The translations under genes and the position numbers were made by a program. DNA of 58,408 nt, from the NCBI GenBank assembly GCA_905207535.1, contig CAJLLX010000002.1, forward strand, positions 1-58,408, written 5' to 3'. The stretch comes from an uncultured Muribaculaceae bacterium. GTDB lineage: Bacteria; Bacteroidota; Bacteroidia; Bacteroidales; Muribaculaceae. Positions 1-8,526 of this stretch are shown here, piece by piece. The first letter of the stretch is position 1, and each line of letters starts with the position of its first letter. The notes under the pieces were generated by a model that saw nothing but the letters and a program-made list of their open reading frames with translations, had not been told where the DNA came from and searched no databases.

Positions 1-963
1 CGCAAGATGGGGATGCTCAAAAACGGCGTACCCTCTGAGGCGACCCTGTGCCGTGTGGAAAACGGCATCAATTCCGCACATATGGCAGACAGGATGCAGC
101 AATTTATCGAGCTGTTTCACAGAGAACTGCGCGAAGCAGCATGCGACAACGAAATAATCTGTGTCGACGGCAAGGCGCAGCGCGGCACCGTCCAGGAAAA
201 CGGACGCAATCCGGATATCGTGTCGGCTTATTCATACAATACCGGCCTGACATTGGCAACCGAGGCCTGTCAGGAAAAGAGCAACGAGATAAAGGCGGTC
301 CCGCTGCTGATTGCCAAAATCGGCATCTGCGGAAAAATCATGACGGCGGACGCCATGTCCATGCAGAAAAGCATAGTGGACTGTGTCAGGACGCATGGCG
401 GCGACTTCGTCATCGAGCTCAAAGCCAACCAGCGTTCATTTCGCTACATGGTGGAGGACCGGCTCAAATGGCTCACTCCGGTGTATGAATATACGGAAGG
501 TCCCGAGCTTGGCCACGGCAGGATTGAAACCAGGACGTACCGCGTATATGACGGCCTGGGGTTAATAGCAGACAAGGAAAAATGGGGCGGAAACCTGACC
601 ATCGTGGAATATATATCCGACACGGTCAGGAAGTCAACAGGCGAATATACCACAGAAAAAAGGCTGTATGCGAGCAGCCTGCCGGCAAACACGCCGTTTT
701 TGGGTGCATACATACGCAACCACTGGTCTATAGAAAGCCATCACTGGTGCCTTGACCACAATCTCCTTCAGGACAAGGTGAAGCGCAAGTATGCAAATGC
801 GGCGCGTAACCTCGACACGATCCAAAGAATAGTCTGTTCTGTGTTCTCGATATGGAAAGGCCGGAGGAAAAAGAAGTCTGACAAAAGGAAGGGCATGACC
901 GAACTTATGCGGCATGTTGCCATGAGCTTTACCAAGCTAATCCAGATTTTAAGTCAAAAATGA
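1..963 (+). CDS. ISAs1-family transposase, 5' end cut by window edge
   Basis: The frame is open from base 1, so the N-terminus lies outside the window; about 320 residues are visible of a family that usually has about 370. The visible part begins in the conserved stretch 'LKNGVPSEATLCRV'. DDE residues can be placed counting from the first visible Met at base 7: Asp in 'CVDGKAQRGT' (residue 54), Asp in 'TADAMSMQK' (residue 115) and Glu in 'NHWSIESHHWCLDH'. The tail 'RNLDTIQRIV' is also typical of ISAs1/H-repeat transposases. The gene would move its own insertion sequence by cut-and-paste. The reading frame is intact to its stop, so the element could be active. No terminal inverted repeat could be recognised downstream, so the element's right boundary is undefined. 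Confidence 0.9.
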   Translation, partial: RKMGMLKNGVPSEATLCRVENGINSAHMADRMQQFIELFHRELREAACDNEIICVDGKAQRGTVQENGRNPDIVSAYSYNTGLTLATEACQEKSNEIKAVPLLIAKIGICGKIMTADAMSMQKSIVDCVRTHGGDFVIELKANQRSFRYMVEDRLKWLTPVYEYTEGPELGHGRIETRTYRVYDGLGLIADKEKWGGNLTIVEYISDTVRKSTGEYTTEKRLYASSLPANTPFLGAYIRNHWSIESHHWCLDHNLLQDKVKRKYANAARNLDTIQRIVCSVFSIWKGRRKKKSDKRKGMTELMRHVAMSFTKLIQILSQK

Positions 964-1016
964 AAAAAAACAAATTTTGAGGAAAAGATAATTTGTTGAC
1001 ATCCAGATATATCAAA

Positions 1017-1043
1017 TTACCCGATTCGATAGGAATCGGGTAA
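1017..1043. repeat. perfect inverted repeat downstream of transposase
   Basis: TTACCCGATTC (1017-1027) and GAATCGGGTAA (1033-1043) form an 11-bp perfect stem with the 5-nt loop GATAG. There is no U tract after it. It could be a transcription barrier behind the transposase or part of the element's end. Confidence 0.55.
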
Positions 1044-1215
1044 GGGAGGATATGCCGTGATTTTTGTCTTAAATGAAAGAGCCGTGGCGAAAAAGTTTGC
1101 GGATAAGCCTCAATGCGACCGTAATATACCTTCGATAGTGGACGTGATAGGGGGAGCGCTGACGGCCTGAGCGATATTTGGCGAAATAGGGGAGGGGAAA
1201 TAGCTAACTTTTTCG

Positions 1216-1223
1216 TAACTTTG
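1216..1223 (+). promoter_or_regulatory. -7 box upstream of valS
   Basis: TAACTTTG matches the Bacteroidota TAnnTTTG consensus. If used, the transcript starts near 1228 and has a leader of about 170 nt that contains the 36-37-nt repeats. No clear -33 TTG sits at the right distance. Confidence 0.5.
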
Positions 1224-1259
1224 CAGCCGATTGCGGCAAAGGGGGATGAGACAAAGGGG

Positions 1260-1352
1260 ACGCCGCGATTGGATGAGCGGGGCGCTCCTTTGGGAACGCC
1301 GCGATTGGATGAGCGTGGGGGCTCCTTCGGGGCGGCCGCCAACGGATGAACG
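1260..1352 (+). repeat. 36-37-nt direct repeats in valS leader
   Basis: The 20-mer ACGCCGCGATTGGATGAGCG occurs identically at 1260-1279 and 1296-1315. A third, degenerate copy (GCCGCCAACGGATGAACG) lies at 1335-1352. The copies are separated by G-rich CTCCTT-containing segments. Confidence 0.75.
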
Positions 1353-1399
1353 AAAGAGAATAAAATCAAGATAACGGAACAAGGAAAAACCTACTGACT

Positions 1400-4039
1400 A
1401 TGCTTGCTACGAAATACAATCCTGCAGAGGTAGAGGACAAATGGTATGACTACTGGATGAAACACAATCTGTTTCACTCGGAGCCTGACGGGCGTGAGCC
1501 TTACACCATAGTGATACCGCCGCCAAATGTGACCGGCGTGCTCCATATGGGTCATATGCTCAACGAAACTATCCAGGACATATTGGTGCGCCGTGCCCGT
1601 ATGCAGGGTAAGAATGCGCTGTGGGTGCCCGGCACCGACCATGCTTCTATCGCCACCGAGGCCAAGGTGGTAGCCAAGCTGGCCAAGGAGGGGATTAAGA
1701 AAACCGACCTCACCCGCGAGCAATTTCTGGAGCATGCATGGGAGTGGACCCGCCACCACGGCGGCATCATCCTGTCGCAGCTGCGCAAACTCGGCGCTTC
1801 GTGCGACTGGAGCCGCACGGCCTTCACCATGGATGAAATCCGCTCGAAGAGCGTGATTCGCGTGTTCTGCGACCTGTACAAGAAGGGGTTGATCTATCGC
1901 GGAGTGCGCATGGTCAACTGGGATCCCGCCGCTCTTACCGCGCTGAGCGACGAGGAGGTGATCTATCACGACGAGCACTCCAAGCTCTTCTACCTGCGCT
2001 ACTATGTGGAGGGTGAGCCCGATAAGTATATCGTGGTGGCCACCACCCGCCCCGAGACCATTCTGGGCGATACGGCAGTCTGCGTCAACCCCAACGACGA
2101 GCGCTACGGCTGGCTGAAGGGGAAGAAGGTGATAGTGCCGATGGTAGGTCGCGCAGTGCCCATCATCATGGACGACTATGTGGAGATGGAGTTCGGCACA
2201 GGCTGTCTGAAAGTGACTCCGGCCCACGATGTGAACGACTACATGCTCGGCGAGAAGTACAATCTGCCGATCATAGATATCTTCAACGACAACGGCACCA
2301 TCTCGGAGGCCGGCGGCATGTATGTGGGCAAGGACCGCTTCGACGTGCGCCGCGAGATCATCGAGGATCTCAAGAGCCGCGACCTCGTGGAGAAGATCGA
2401 GGACTACGACAACAAGGTGGGCTACTCGGAGCGCACCAATGTGGTGATAGAGCCGAAGCTGTCGATGCAGTGGTTCCTGAAGATGGACGAGCTGACCAAG
2501 CCGGCCCTGGCAGCCGTGATGGACGGCGACGTGCAGTTCTATCCCCCGAAATTCAAGAACACCTATCGTCACTGGATGACCGACACCAAAGACTGGTGTA
2601 TCAGCCGTCAGCTGTGGTGGGGCCATCGCATCCCGGCCTACTTCCTTCCCGAAGGGGGCTACGTAGTGGCCGAGACCCCCGAGGAGGCGCTGAAGCTGGC
2701 CCGCGAGAAGAGCGGCAAGAAGGAGTTGCAGCTTGAGGATCTGCGCCCTGACGAGGATTGCCTCGACACATGGTTCAGCTCGTGGCTGTGGCCGATCTCG
2801 CTTTTCAACGGCATCCTGGAGCCCGACAACGAGGAGATAAAATACTACTATCCCACCTCCGACCTCGTGACCGGTCCTGACATCATCTTCTTCTGGGTAG
2901 CCCGCATGATCATCGCCGGCTATGAATATGAGAAGAAAGAGCCGTTTAAGAATGTGTATTTCACCGGTATAGTGCGCGACAACCTCGGACGCAAGATGAG
3001 CAAGCAGCTTGGCAACTCGCCCGACCCGCTCGACCTGATAGAGCGCTTCGGCGCCGACGGCGTGCGCATGGGCCTTATGCTCTGCGCTCCTGCCGGAAGC
3101 GACATCCTCTTCGACGAGAAGGTGTGTGAGACCGGCCGCAACTTCTGCAACAAGGTGTGGAACGCCTTCCGCCTGGTGAAGGGATGGGAGAGCGATGCAA
3201 AGATAGAGCAGCCCGCCGAAAGTGCTGCGGCAGTGAAATGGTTTGGCGAGAAGCTCGCCGCCACCATCCGCGAGGTGGACGATCTGATGGAGAAATTCCG
3301 CATCTCGGAGGCTATGATGGTGATTTACCGCCTCTTCTGGGACGAGTTCTCATCGTGGTATCTGGAGATGGTGAAGCCGGCCTACGGCTCGCCCGTCGAC
3401 AAGGCCACGCTCGACTCCACCCTGGAATATTTCTCGGCTCTGCTTCGACTGATGCACCCCTTCATGCCATTTATCACCGAGGAACTGTGGCAGAACATCG
3501 CCGAGCGCCGCGAGGGCGAGTCGATCATGTACTCCACCCTCAATGCCGACGACTACGATGGCGGCGCCTCCGACACCATGCTGCAGGCCATGGAGACGGC
3601 CAAGGAGATAGTGACCGCCGTGCGTGCTGTGCGCGCTCAGAAGGGTATCGCTACCCGCGACGCGCTGGAACTGAATGTGATCGGCGCTCCGGCTCCGCAG
3701 CCCGAAGGTCTGTGCAAACTTATAGCCAAGATGGCCAACCTCAGCGCCGTCAACGCCAGCTGCGAGAAAGACCCGGCTGCGGCTTCGTTCCTCGTCGGTA
3801 CGCAGGAATACAACGTGCCTCTGAAGGGCGCTGTCGACGCTGAGGCCGAGATAGCACGCCTCAAGAAGGATATCGAATACTACGAAGGCTTCCTGGCATC
3901 GGTGATGAAGAAACTCAGCAATGAGCGCTTCACCTCGAAAGCCCCTGCGGCAGTAGTGGACGCTGAGCGCCGCAAGCAGGCCGACGCCGAGCAGAAGCTG
4001 GCATCGCTGCGCGCTTCGCTGGCATCGCTGAGCAAGTGA
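1400..4039 (+). CDS. valS: valine--tRNA ligase
   Basis: This cytoplasmic class I aminoacyl-tRNA synthetase charges tRNA-Val with valine. The 879 residues match the family's usual length. The ATP-binding HIGH signature appears as 'HMGH' at residues 49-52, after 'PPPNVTGVL', and the KMSKS-type loop as 'KMSKQ' at 532-536. Between them lies the editing domain, with 'TTRPETILGDTAVCVNP'. The last roughly 80 residues are charged and helical, as in the ValRS C-terminal coiled coil that grips the tRNA. The gene stands alone on its strand with its own strong terminator. The start is ATG at 1400, with the family-typical N-terminus 'YNPAEVEDKWY'. Confidence 0.98.
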   Translation: MLATKYNPAEVEDKWYDYWMKHNLFHSEPDGREPYTIVIPPPNVTGVLHMGHMLNETIQDILVRRARMQGKNALWVPGTDHASIATEAKVVAKLAKEGIKKTDLTREQFLEHAWEWTRHHGGIILSQLRKLGASCDWSRTAFTMDEIRSKSVIRVFCDLYKKGLIYRGVRMVNWDPAALTALSDEEVIYHDEHSKLFYLRYYVEGEPDKYIVVATTRPETILGDTAVCVNPNDERYGWLKGKKVIVPMVGRAVPIIMDDYVEMEFGTGCLKVTPAHDVNDYMLGEKYNLPIIDIFNDNGTISEAGGMYVGKDRFDVRREIIEDLKSRDLVEKIEDYDNKVGYSERTNVVIEPKLSMQWFLKMDELTKPALAAVMDGDVQFYPPKFKNTYRHWMTDTKDWCISRQLWWGHRIPAYFLPEGGYVVAETPEEALKLAREKSGKKELQLEDLRPDEDCLDTWFSSWLWPISLFNGILEPDNEEIKYYYPTSDLVTGPDIIFFWVARMIIAGYEYEKKEPFKNVYFTGIVRDNLGRKMSKQLGNSPDPLDLIERFGADGVRMGLMLCAPAGSDILFDEKVCETGRNFCNKVWNAFRLVKGWESDAKIEQPAESAAAVKWFGEKLAATIREVDDLMEKFRISEAMMVIYRLFWDEFSSWYLEMVKPAYGSPVDKATLDSTLEYFSALLRLMHPFMPFITEELWQNIAERREGESIMYSTLNADDYDGGASDTMLQAMETAKEIVTAVRAVRAQKGIATRDALELNVIGAPAPQPEGLCKLIAKMANLSAVNASCEKDPAAASFLVGTQEYNVPLKGAVDAEAEIARLKKDIEYYEGFLASVMKKLSNERFTSKAPAAVVDAERRKQADAEQKLASLRASLASLSK

Positions 4040-4103
4040 TAAAAAGATGAGCCGAAGGCTTGGAGCTGAAGTTCCGGAGCCGGAAGATTAATAGCTAAGA
4101 AGA

Positions 4104-4135
4104 GAGGCGTCCATTGAGGGCGCCTCGCTTTTTTT
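4104..4135 (+). terminator. Rho-independent terminator of valS
   Basis: GAGGCGTCC (4104-4112) pairs with GGGCGCCTC (4118-4126), with one G-T pair and a 5-nt loop. GC and seven T residues (4129-4135) follow. Confidence 0.9.
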
Positions 4136-4146
4136 GCGGGGGGAAA

Positions 4147-4875
4147 TCAGGTGCGCTGGAGGTGCTTGTAGAGGGCTCGGTAGGCATCGGCAGAGCCGAT
4201 GCAGGTGAAGACATCGCCGGGAGCAACGAGCTCGGCAGACGTGGAGCCGGCGGAAGTAGAGTCGGCAGTGGAGTCGGATATATCGAGGGGAAGGTAGCGG
4301 GTGGCGGAGATGCCGAGGAGGTTGGTGACGGAGCCGGGACGCGAGGCGGCGATGAGGCGCAGACCGAAGAGCGCTTTGGTGTCGATGCGGGAATAGGGCA
4401 TCGAATGAAAAAGCGAGGGGGCCTCGAAGCGCATTATCGAGGTGTCGTGGTCGATGTGGAGGATCTCTACGGAGGAGCCGAGCTGCATCTCGTTGGAGAG
4501 GGCGAAGGCGGCATACTGCTCGGGGTTGAGGATGCGCTGCACATGGAGACCCTCGAGGATGGTACGGTGGAGGCTGTCGATGGCGCGTGCGAAGATCTTG
4601 CTGACCCCCATCTTCTTGAGGATGGCGACGGTTTTGATACTCGCGCCGAAATTTTCGCCGATGGCCACTACTACAAGGTCTACATTTTTGAGGGGGAGCA
4701 CGCTGATGGCGGCCTCCTCGGTGGAGTCGATGATATAGGCGGTGGCGATATAGTCTTTGATGGCGTCGACGCGGTGGGAATTGATGTCGGCACCTATCAC
4801 CTCGTGTCCGAGGTCGGTGAGATCTTTGGCGAGATTGGTGCCGTAAATGCCGAGTCCGATGATAAGGTAGCGCAT
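4147..4875 (-). CDS. TrkA/KtrA-type potassium uptake regulatory subunit
   Basis: This cytoplasmic RCK protein would gate the TrkH potassium channel encoded immediately upstream. The 242-residue chain begins with a Rossmann motif, 'IIGLGIYGTNLAKDL', followed by the acidic strand end 'GADIN' that contacts the nucleotide. The typical RCK segments 'IDSTEE', 'VDLVVVAIGENF' and 'ILNPEQYAA' follow. The C-terminal half, from about residue 150, resembles an RCK_C (TrkA_C) domain. A single RCK unit of this size is closer to KtrA than to the double-RCK TrkA of enterobacteria. It lies 13 nt behind trkH and is probably co-transcribed and co-assembled with it. Confidence 0.9.
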   Translation of the reverse strand: MRYLIIGLGIYGTNLAKDLTDLGHEVIGADINSHRVDAIKDYIATAYIIDSTEEAAISVLPLKNVDLVVVAIGENFGASIKTVAILKKMGVSKIFARAIDSLHRTILEGLHVQRILNPEQYAAFALSNEMQLGSSVEILHIDHDTSIMRFEAPSLFHSMPYSRIDTKALFGLRLIAASRPGSVTNLLGISATRYLPLDISDSTADSTSAGSTSAELVAPGDVFTCIGSADAYRALYKHLQRT

Positions 4876-4888
4876 GGCGAGGGGGAAT

Positions 4889-6742
4889 TTAGTTGATTAT
4901 GACACTGTCGGAGGGTAGAGTGACGGGCGGATCGGAGTGAGTGCCCATGATGCCCGACAACAAGGAGATCAGACCCACACGGCCGAGAAACATGGCCGAG
5001 ATGAGGAGCACTTTCGACGGAGTGGAGAGGAGCGGTGTGACTCCGAGGGAGGAGCCTACGGTGAAGAGTGCCGAGGCCGTCTCGTAGAGAAGCGAGCGTG
5101 TGGAGAGGTGAGGCTCGAGTGCCACGAGGATGATTGCGAAGATGGCGTAGGACACTATGGAGAGTGCCACCATGGCGTGGGCACGGCGGATGGAGGAGAT
5201 GGCGATAGTGCGTCCGAAGGCCGTCACACGGTCGCGACCGCGGATCACGGCGCGGAGGTTGAGCAGCATGGTGGCAAAGGTGTTGACCTTGATACCGCCG
5301 GCGGTCGACTGCGACGAGCCGCCGATCCACATGAGCAGGATGAAGAGAATGATGGTGATATCGAGCATGGAGGCCGGATTGACCGACGAGAACCCCGAGG
5401 AGCGCGGCACCCATGCATTGAAGATGCTCTGTGCGATCTTGTCCCAGAGGCTCATGCCGCGGAGAGTGTTGTCGTACTCGAAGCAGAAGAAGAGGAGAGC
5501 CGACAGGAAGAAGACGGTGAAGGTGGTGCATAGCACTATCTTGGTATTGAGATCGTAGATGTGCGAAGGCCGGTGGACACGTACCGAGCGACGGGCTACG
5601 GCGTGCCATAGGTGTGTGAAATAGCGCCCGATGGCCTCCTTGAAGTTGACCAGAATTGGAAATCCGATGCCGCCGGCCATGATGAGCGCCGAAGCTATGA
5701 GGTAGATACTTTGGTTGGAGCTCAGGAGAGCCGGGTTGGAGAGGCCCCCCTCGATGTTGGAGAATCCGGCGTTGCAGAAAGCCGAGAGCGAATGAAACGC
5801 CGAGAAGATGATCTCGTCGTGGAGCGACATGGAGAGTGTGCCGTGCACCGAGAGGAAGATAGCCACGGCTCCCGCCGCCTCGATGACCAGAGTGACCCCG
5901 AGGATGTAAAGGAGTGTGGGGATCAGTCGGCTGAACGACTTGGAGTAGACCAGGTCGCGCACCATCAGCTGGGAGTAGATGGAGCTGTTGCCCGAGAAAA
6001 ATATGGCGAAGAAACTGGTGAAGGTCATCACGCCCAGGCCGCCTGTCTGGATGAGGATGGCCAGCACCAGCAGCCCTGTAGGGGTGAATACCTGCGAGAC
6101 ATCCACCGTGGTGAGGCCCGTGATGCACACTGCCGAGGTGGCTACGAAGAGCGAATCGATGTAGCTGATCCCCTCCACCGTGCAACGCGGCATCATGAGC
6201 ACGAGCGAACCGAGGATGATAAGCACCAGAAAGCTCGACGAGAGGAGGATGGAAGGGTTGGTGCGCTTGCCCACGGCGCGGAAGATGGCGTAGCACAATT
6301 GGAACGCCGCATATGAGGCGACGGTGGCGATGCCGAAGGCCCGTCCGTAGAGAAAGGTGTCGAGGTAGGGTATCCAGGGGTGCTCGGGTCGCGGATAGAT
6401 GAGCGGCAGGATGCTGAGGAGCATGGCCATGTCTACTATCCACTTGATGATGCGCGTCTGGCGGAAGGTGACGCGTGGCCGCAGGATATAATTGTAGAGC
6501 ACATTGACGATGAACACGATGTGGCATCCGCGCAATGTGCGGGCAATGAGCAGCTTGTCCGAGGGAGAATGGTCGTATCCGCCGTATACCACCAGGAATG
6601 TGAGACATACGACGGATGCGATGACCACAATGATGTGGAGCACGGAGGCTCCCGCAGTGATAGTCCCCGCAAAGCGGCTGCACAGGCGGCGAAAGCCGTC
6701 GCGGGCGATCTGCATTCTGCGGGCAAGCTTTGTTGGGGACAT
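4889..6742 (-). CDS. TrkH-family potassium transporter, membrane subunit
   Basis: This inner-membrane potassium channel or symporter subunit has 617 residues. From about residue 160 the four pore repeats of the Trk/Ktr/HKT superfamily can be followed: 'SAVCITGLTTVDVS' is the first selectivity loop, 'STAGGIKVNTFATMLL' the third, and 'GSSLGVTPLL' the fourth. The core is about 450 residues. The first roughly 160 residues are an extension with about four more hydrophobic segments, a layout I recall as usual for Bacteroidota TrkH. It is the first gene of the trkH-trkA pair. No clear TAnnTTTG box lies in front of it. Confidence 0.92.
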   Translation of the reverse strand: MSPTKLARRMQIARDGFRRLCSRFAGTITAGASVLHIIVVIASVVCLTFLVVYGGYDHSPSDKLLIARTLRGCHIVFIVNVLYNYILRPRVTFRQTRIIKWIVDMAMLLSILPLIYPRPEHPWIPYLDTFLYGRAFGIATVASYAAFQLCYAIFRAVGKRTNPSILLSSSFLVLIILGSLVLMMPRCTVEGISYIDSLFVATSAVCITGLTTVDVSQVFTPTGLLVLAILIQTGGLGVMTFTSFFAIFFSGNSSIYSQLMVRDLVYSKSFSRLIPTLLYILGVTLVIEAAGAVAIFLSVHGTLSMSLHDEIIFSAFHSLSAFCNAGFSNIEGGLSNPALLSSNQSIYLIASALIMAGGIGFPILVNFKEAIGRYFTHLWHAVARRSVRVHRPSHIYDLNTKIVLCTTFTVFFLSALLFFCFEYDNTLRGMSLWDKIAQSIFNAWVPRSSGFSSVNPASMLDITIILFILLMWIGGSSQSTAGGIKVNTFATMLLNLRAVIRGRDRVTAFGRTIAISSIRRAHAMVALSIVSYAIFAIILVALEPHLSTRSLLYETASALFTVGSSLGVTPLLSTPSKVLLISAMFLGRVGLISLLSGIMGTHSDPPVTLPSDSVIIN

Positions 6743-6780
6743 GGGGAGGTAGCTTTCGTGGAGTGATTTCAGACGTTAGG

Positions 6781-6806
6781 CCGCCACCCGCCCGGGGGGG
6801 TGGCGG
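6781..6806 (-). terminator. hairpin downstream of the DUF4923 gene
   Basis: CCGCCACCC (6781-6789) and GGGTGGCGG (6798-6806) form a perfect 9-bp GC stem just beyond the stop codon of the minus-strand DUF4923 gene. No U tract follows, so it may act as an RNA end-stabiliser or a weak terminator. Confidence 0.5.
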
Positions 6807-6821
6807 TGGTGAACGCCGGGA

Positions 6822-7514
6822 TTATTTGACAGGTGAAAGTTCGAAGCCGCAGTTGAGGCCGTCGTAGGAGTTGAGCAGCGAGGCGACGGTCTGGAGCGAT
6901 TTGCGGCCGCTGAGAGATGCGATGGAGTTGACCAGAGAGATCAGTTTGGAGGCATCGAAGGTGAGGTTGAGCTTGCTGCCTACCTTCTCTACATGGCCCT
7001 TGAAGGTGCCCAGAGGGATGCTCGATACGGCTGTGAAGTGGAAGAGGAAGTCACCGTTGGCCGACTCTGCATCTTTCTCGAAAGTGCCGGAGAGTTTGAT
7101 CCGCTTGATGGTGAAGGTGAATGTCTTATCCTCATTGAAGGTCACCTGCAGATTGTTGAGGCCCACCCGCTGGTAGTAGGGAGCCATTTTGCCTTCGAGC
7201 ACACCGGCAGCCGCAGCGCCTCCGGCCTTTTTGAGCAGGTCGGACGAATTGAACGACACCGCCGGGGCGGAGTAAGCGTAAGTGCCCACAAGATCGGCCT
7301 CGGTGAGATCGCTCTTGGAGATGACCCCCTCTACGAGCCCCTGAAGGCCCGAAAGGATGGAAGATCCGTTGCCGGACCCCTGCTCGGTGCCGGCCGACTG
7401 GCCGCCGAGAGCGCCTGCAGCGCCCTTGAGGAGGTCCTTGATATCGGGATTGGCCGAAGCTGAAGCGAAAACTGTAAGAGCAGCGAAAAGAGTAATTGCA
7501 AATTTTTTCATCAT
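6822..7514 (-). CDS. DUF4923 family exported lipocalin-like protein
   Basis: This secreted protein of about 230 residues starts with the signal peptide 'MMKKFAITLFAALTVFASA' and matches my memory of DUF4923, a lipocalin-like Bacteroidales family. A linker rich in Gly, Ser and Gln runs from about residue 30 to 60. The rest is beta-rich, with 'VGTYAYSAPAVSF' and 'LSGTFEKDAES' segments typical of lipocalin-like strands. The start is set at 7514 (an alternative ATG is 7511). A longer reading from TTG at 7562 is rejected because that codon lies inside the -7 box TATCTTTG. The molecular role is unknown; a lipid or small-ligand binder in the periplasm is a guess from the fold. Confidence 0.8.
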   Translation of the reverse strand: MMKKFAITLFAALTVFASASANPDIKDLLKGAAGALGGQSAGTEQGSGNGSSILSGLQGLVEGVISKSDLTEADLVGTYAYSAPAVSFNSSDLLKKAGGAAAAGVLEGKMAPYYQRVGLNNLQVTFNEDKTFTFTIKRIKLSGTFEKDAESANGDFLFHFTAVSSIPLGTFKGHVEKVGSKLNLTFDASKLISLVNSIASLSGRKSLQTVASLLNSYDGLNCGFELSPVK

Positions 7515-7559
7515 GATGATTTTAAATAAAAACAAATGTGACGTGATGTAATGTTTATG

Positions 7560-7567
7560 CAAAGATA
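7560..7567 (-). promoter_or_regulatory. -7 box of the DUF4923 gene
   Basis: On the minus strand the bases read TATCTTTG, a perfect TAnnTTTG, followed by CA. This gives a leader of about 40 nt to the ATG at 7514. Confidence 0.75.
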
Positions 7568-7663
7568 TGAAAAAATGCTGAAGTGGAGGGGGAGAATCGG
7601 GCGATGAGAGTATAAAAAAAACAAAAGTGGAGGCCGGAGGTTCGGCATTCCGCGAAAAATACG

Positions 7664-7671
7664 TAACTTTA
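7664..7671 (+). promoter_or_regulatory. -7 box of the barrel/PCMD operon
   Basis: TAACTTTA differs from the consensus only at the last base. It lies about 100 nt before the chosen start at 7774, in an AT-rich context. Confidence 0.5.
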
Positions 7672-7773
7672 CAAAAATTTTCTGAAAAGGAACATTAAGA
7701 GCACGGCACTCGGGTTGCGACCCCCCCCTTGCATGAGGAGCCGGCGCAGCGAGCATACAGAAACGTATATGAG

Positions 7774-8511
7774 ATGATAAGGAAGTTAGTGACATTTCTT
7801 GCCATAGCGGTATCAGCCGTACTGATGCCTGCCCGGGGGCAGGTAGAGTTCAAGCGAGGGCTGGAGCAAATCTCATTCATACCTAAGGGACAATGGATTA
7901 CCGGCGTGAGCGTGAGCTTCTCGCAGTCGAACCAGAATAAATATCAGTTTCTGATTATCGAAAACATAGGCGGCGACAGCTACACCTTCAAGGTGAGCCC
8001 GATGCTGATGTATTGCTTCAAGGACAATCTTGCGGCAGGCGGCAAATTTGCCTACACCCGCACCCGCACGCGCCTCGACAACGCCACGGTGAAAATCGAC
8101 TCGGAGACCGACTACAATGTGGAGAATCTCTACTCCATATCCCACAACTACTCGGTGATGGGCGCATTTCGCAACTATGTGAGTCTGGGCCACAGCCGGC
8201 GCTTCGCCTTTTTCAACGAGGTGCAACTGCAGGTGGGCGGCGGCCAGTCGAAGGTGGCCAACGGCAAGGGGAGCGACTTCACCGGTACATTTCAGAACTC
8301 CTGGAATGTGAGCTTAGGCCTGGCGCCGGGTATGGTGATGTTTCTCAACAACTACTCGGCCATAGAGGTGAATGTGGGCGTGCTCGGATTTTCTTACAAC
8401 CACACCAAGGCGACCACCGACCGCATCTACGATTCGGATTACAACTCGAAGTCGGCGCGGTTTAAAATCAATCTTTTCTCGATAACGTTCGGCGTAGCGT
8501 TTTATCTTTAA
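7774..8511 (+). CDS. outer-membrane beta-barrel protein (first paralog)
   Basis: The chain is 245 residues with a signal peptide, 'MIRKLVTFLAIAVSAVLMPA'. That signal fixes the start at 7774 rather than at an upstream in-frame ATG (7729). The rest alternates short amphipathic strands and ends in an aromatic-rich terminal strand, 'INLFSITFGVAFYL', as outer-membrane barrels do. Shared blocks 'FIPKGQW', 'FRNYVSLGHSRRFAFFNEVQ' and 'YTRTRTRLDN' reappear in the next gene, so the two are tandem paralogs. It lies 15 nt upstream of that gene, and the pair precedes a PCMD lipoprotein. No specific function is recognised; a barrel working with a surface lipoprotein is inferred from context. Confidence 0.8.
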   Translation: MIRKLVTFLAIAVSAVLMPARGQVEFKRGLEQISFIPKGQWITGVSVSFSQSNQNKYQFLIIENIGGDSYTFKVSPMLMYCFKDNLAAGGKFAYTRTRTRLDNATVKIDSETDYNVENLYSISHNYSVMGAFRNYVSLGHSRRFAFFNEVQLQVGGGQSKVANGKGSDFTGTFQNSWNVSLGLAPGMVMFLNNYSAIEVNVGVLGFSYNHTKATTDRIYDSDYNSKSARFKINLFSITFGVAFYL

Positions 8512-8526
8512 TGGTATAGCGAAGAT

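Larger units (their letters stand above)
964..1399. other. intergenic region between IS element and valS
   Basis: This stretch of more than 400 bases has no convincing gene. It holds an 11-bp perfect hairpin (1017-1043), a Bacteroidota -7 box (1216-1223) and two to three copies of a 36-37-nt direct repeat (1260-1352). Its left part should contain the right end of the insertion sequence. The reverse-strand frames across it are repeats read as protein, not genes. Confidence 0.6.

Noticed and set aside
1224..1399. T-box riboswitch in front of valS
   Set aside because: No T-box bulge sequence (TGGN repeats with AGGGTGGNACCGCG) is present, and Bacteroidota do not normally use T-boxes. The structure seen is a direct repeat.
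1391..2626. Long reverse-strand open frame opposite valS
   Set aside because: It lies wholly within valS, has a His/Val/Leu-rich composition without domains, and is the expected codon shadow of a GC-rich gene.
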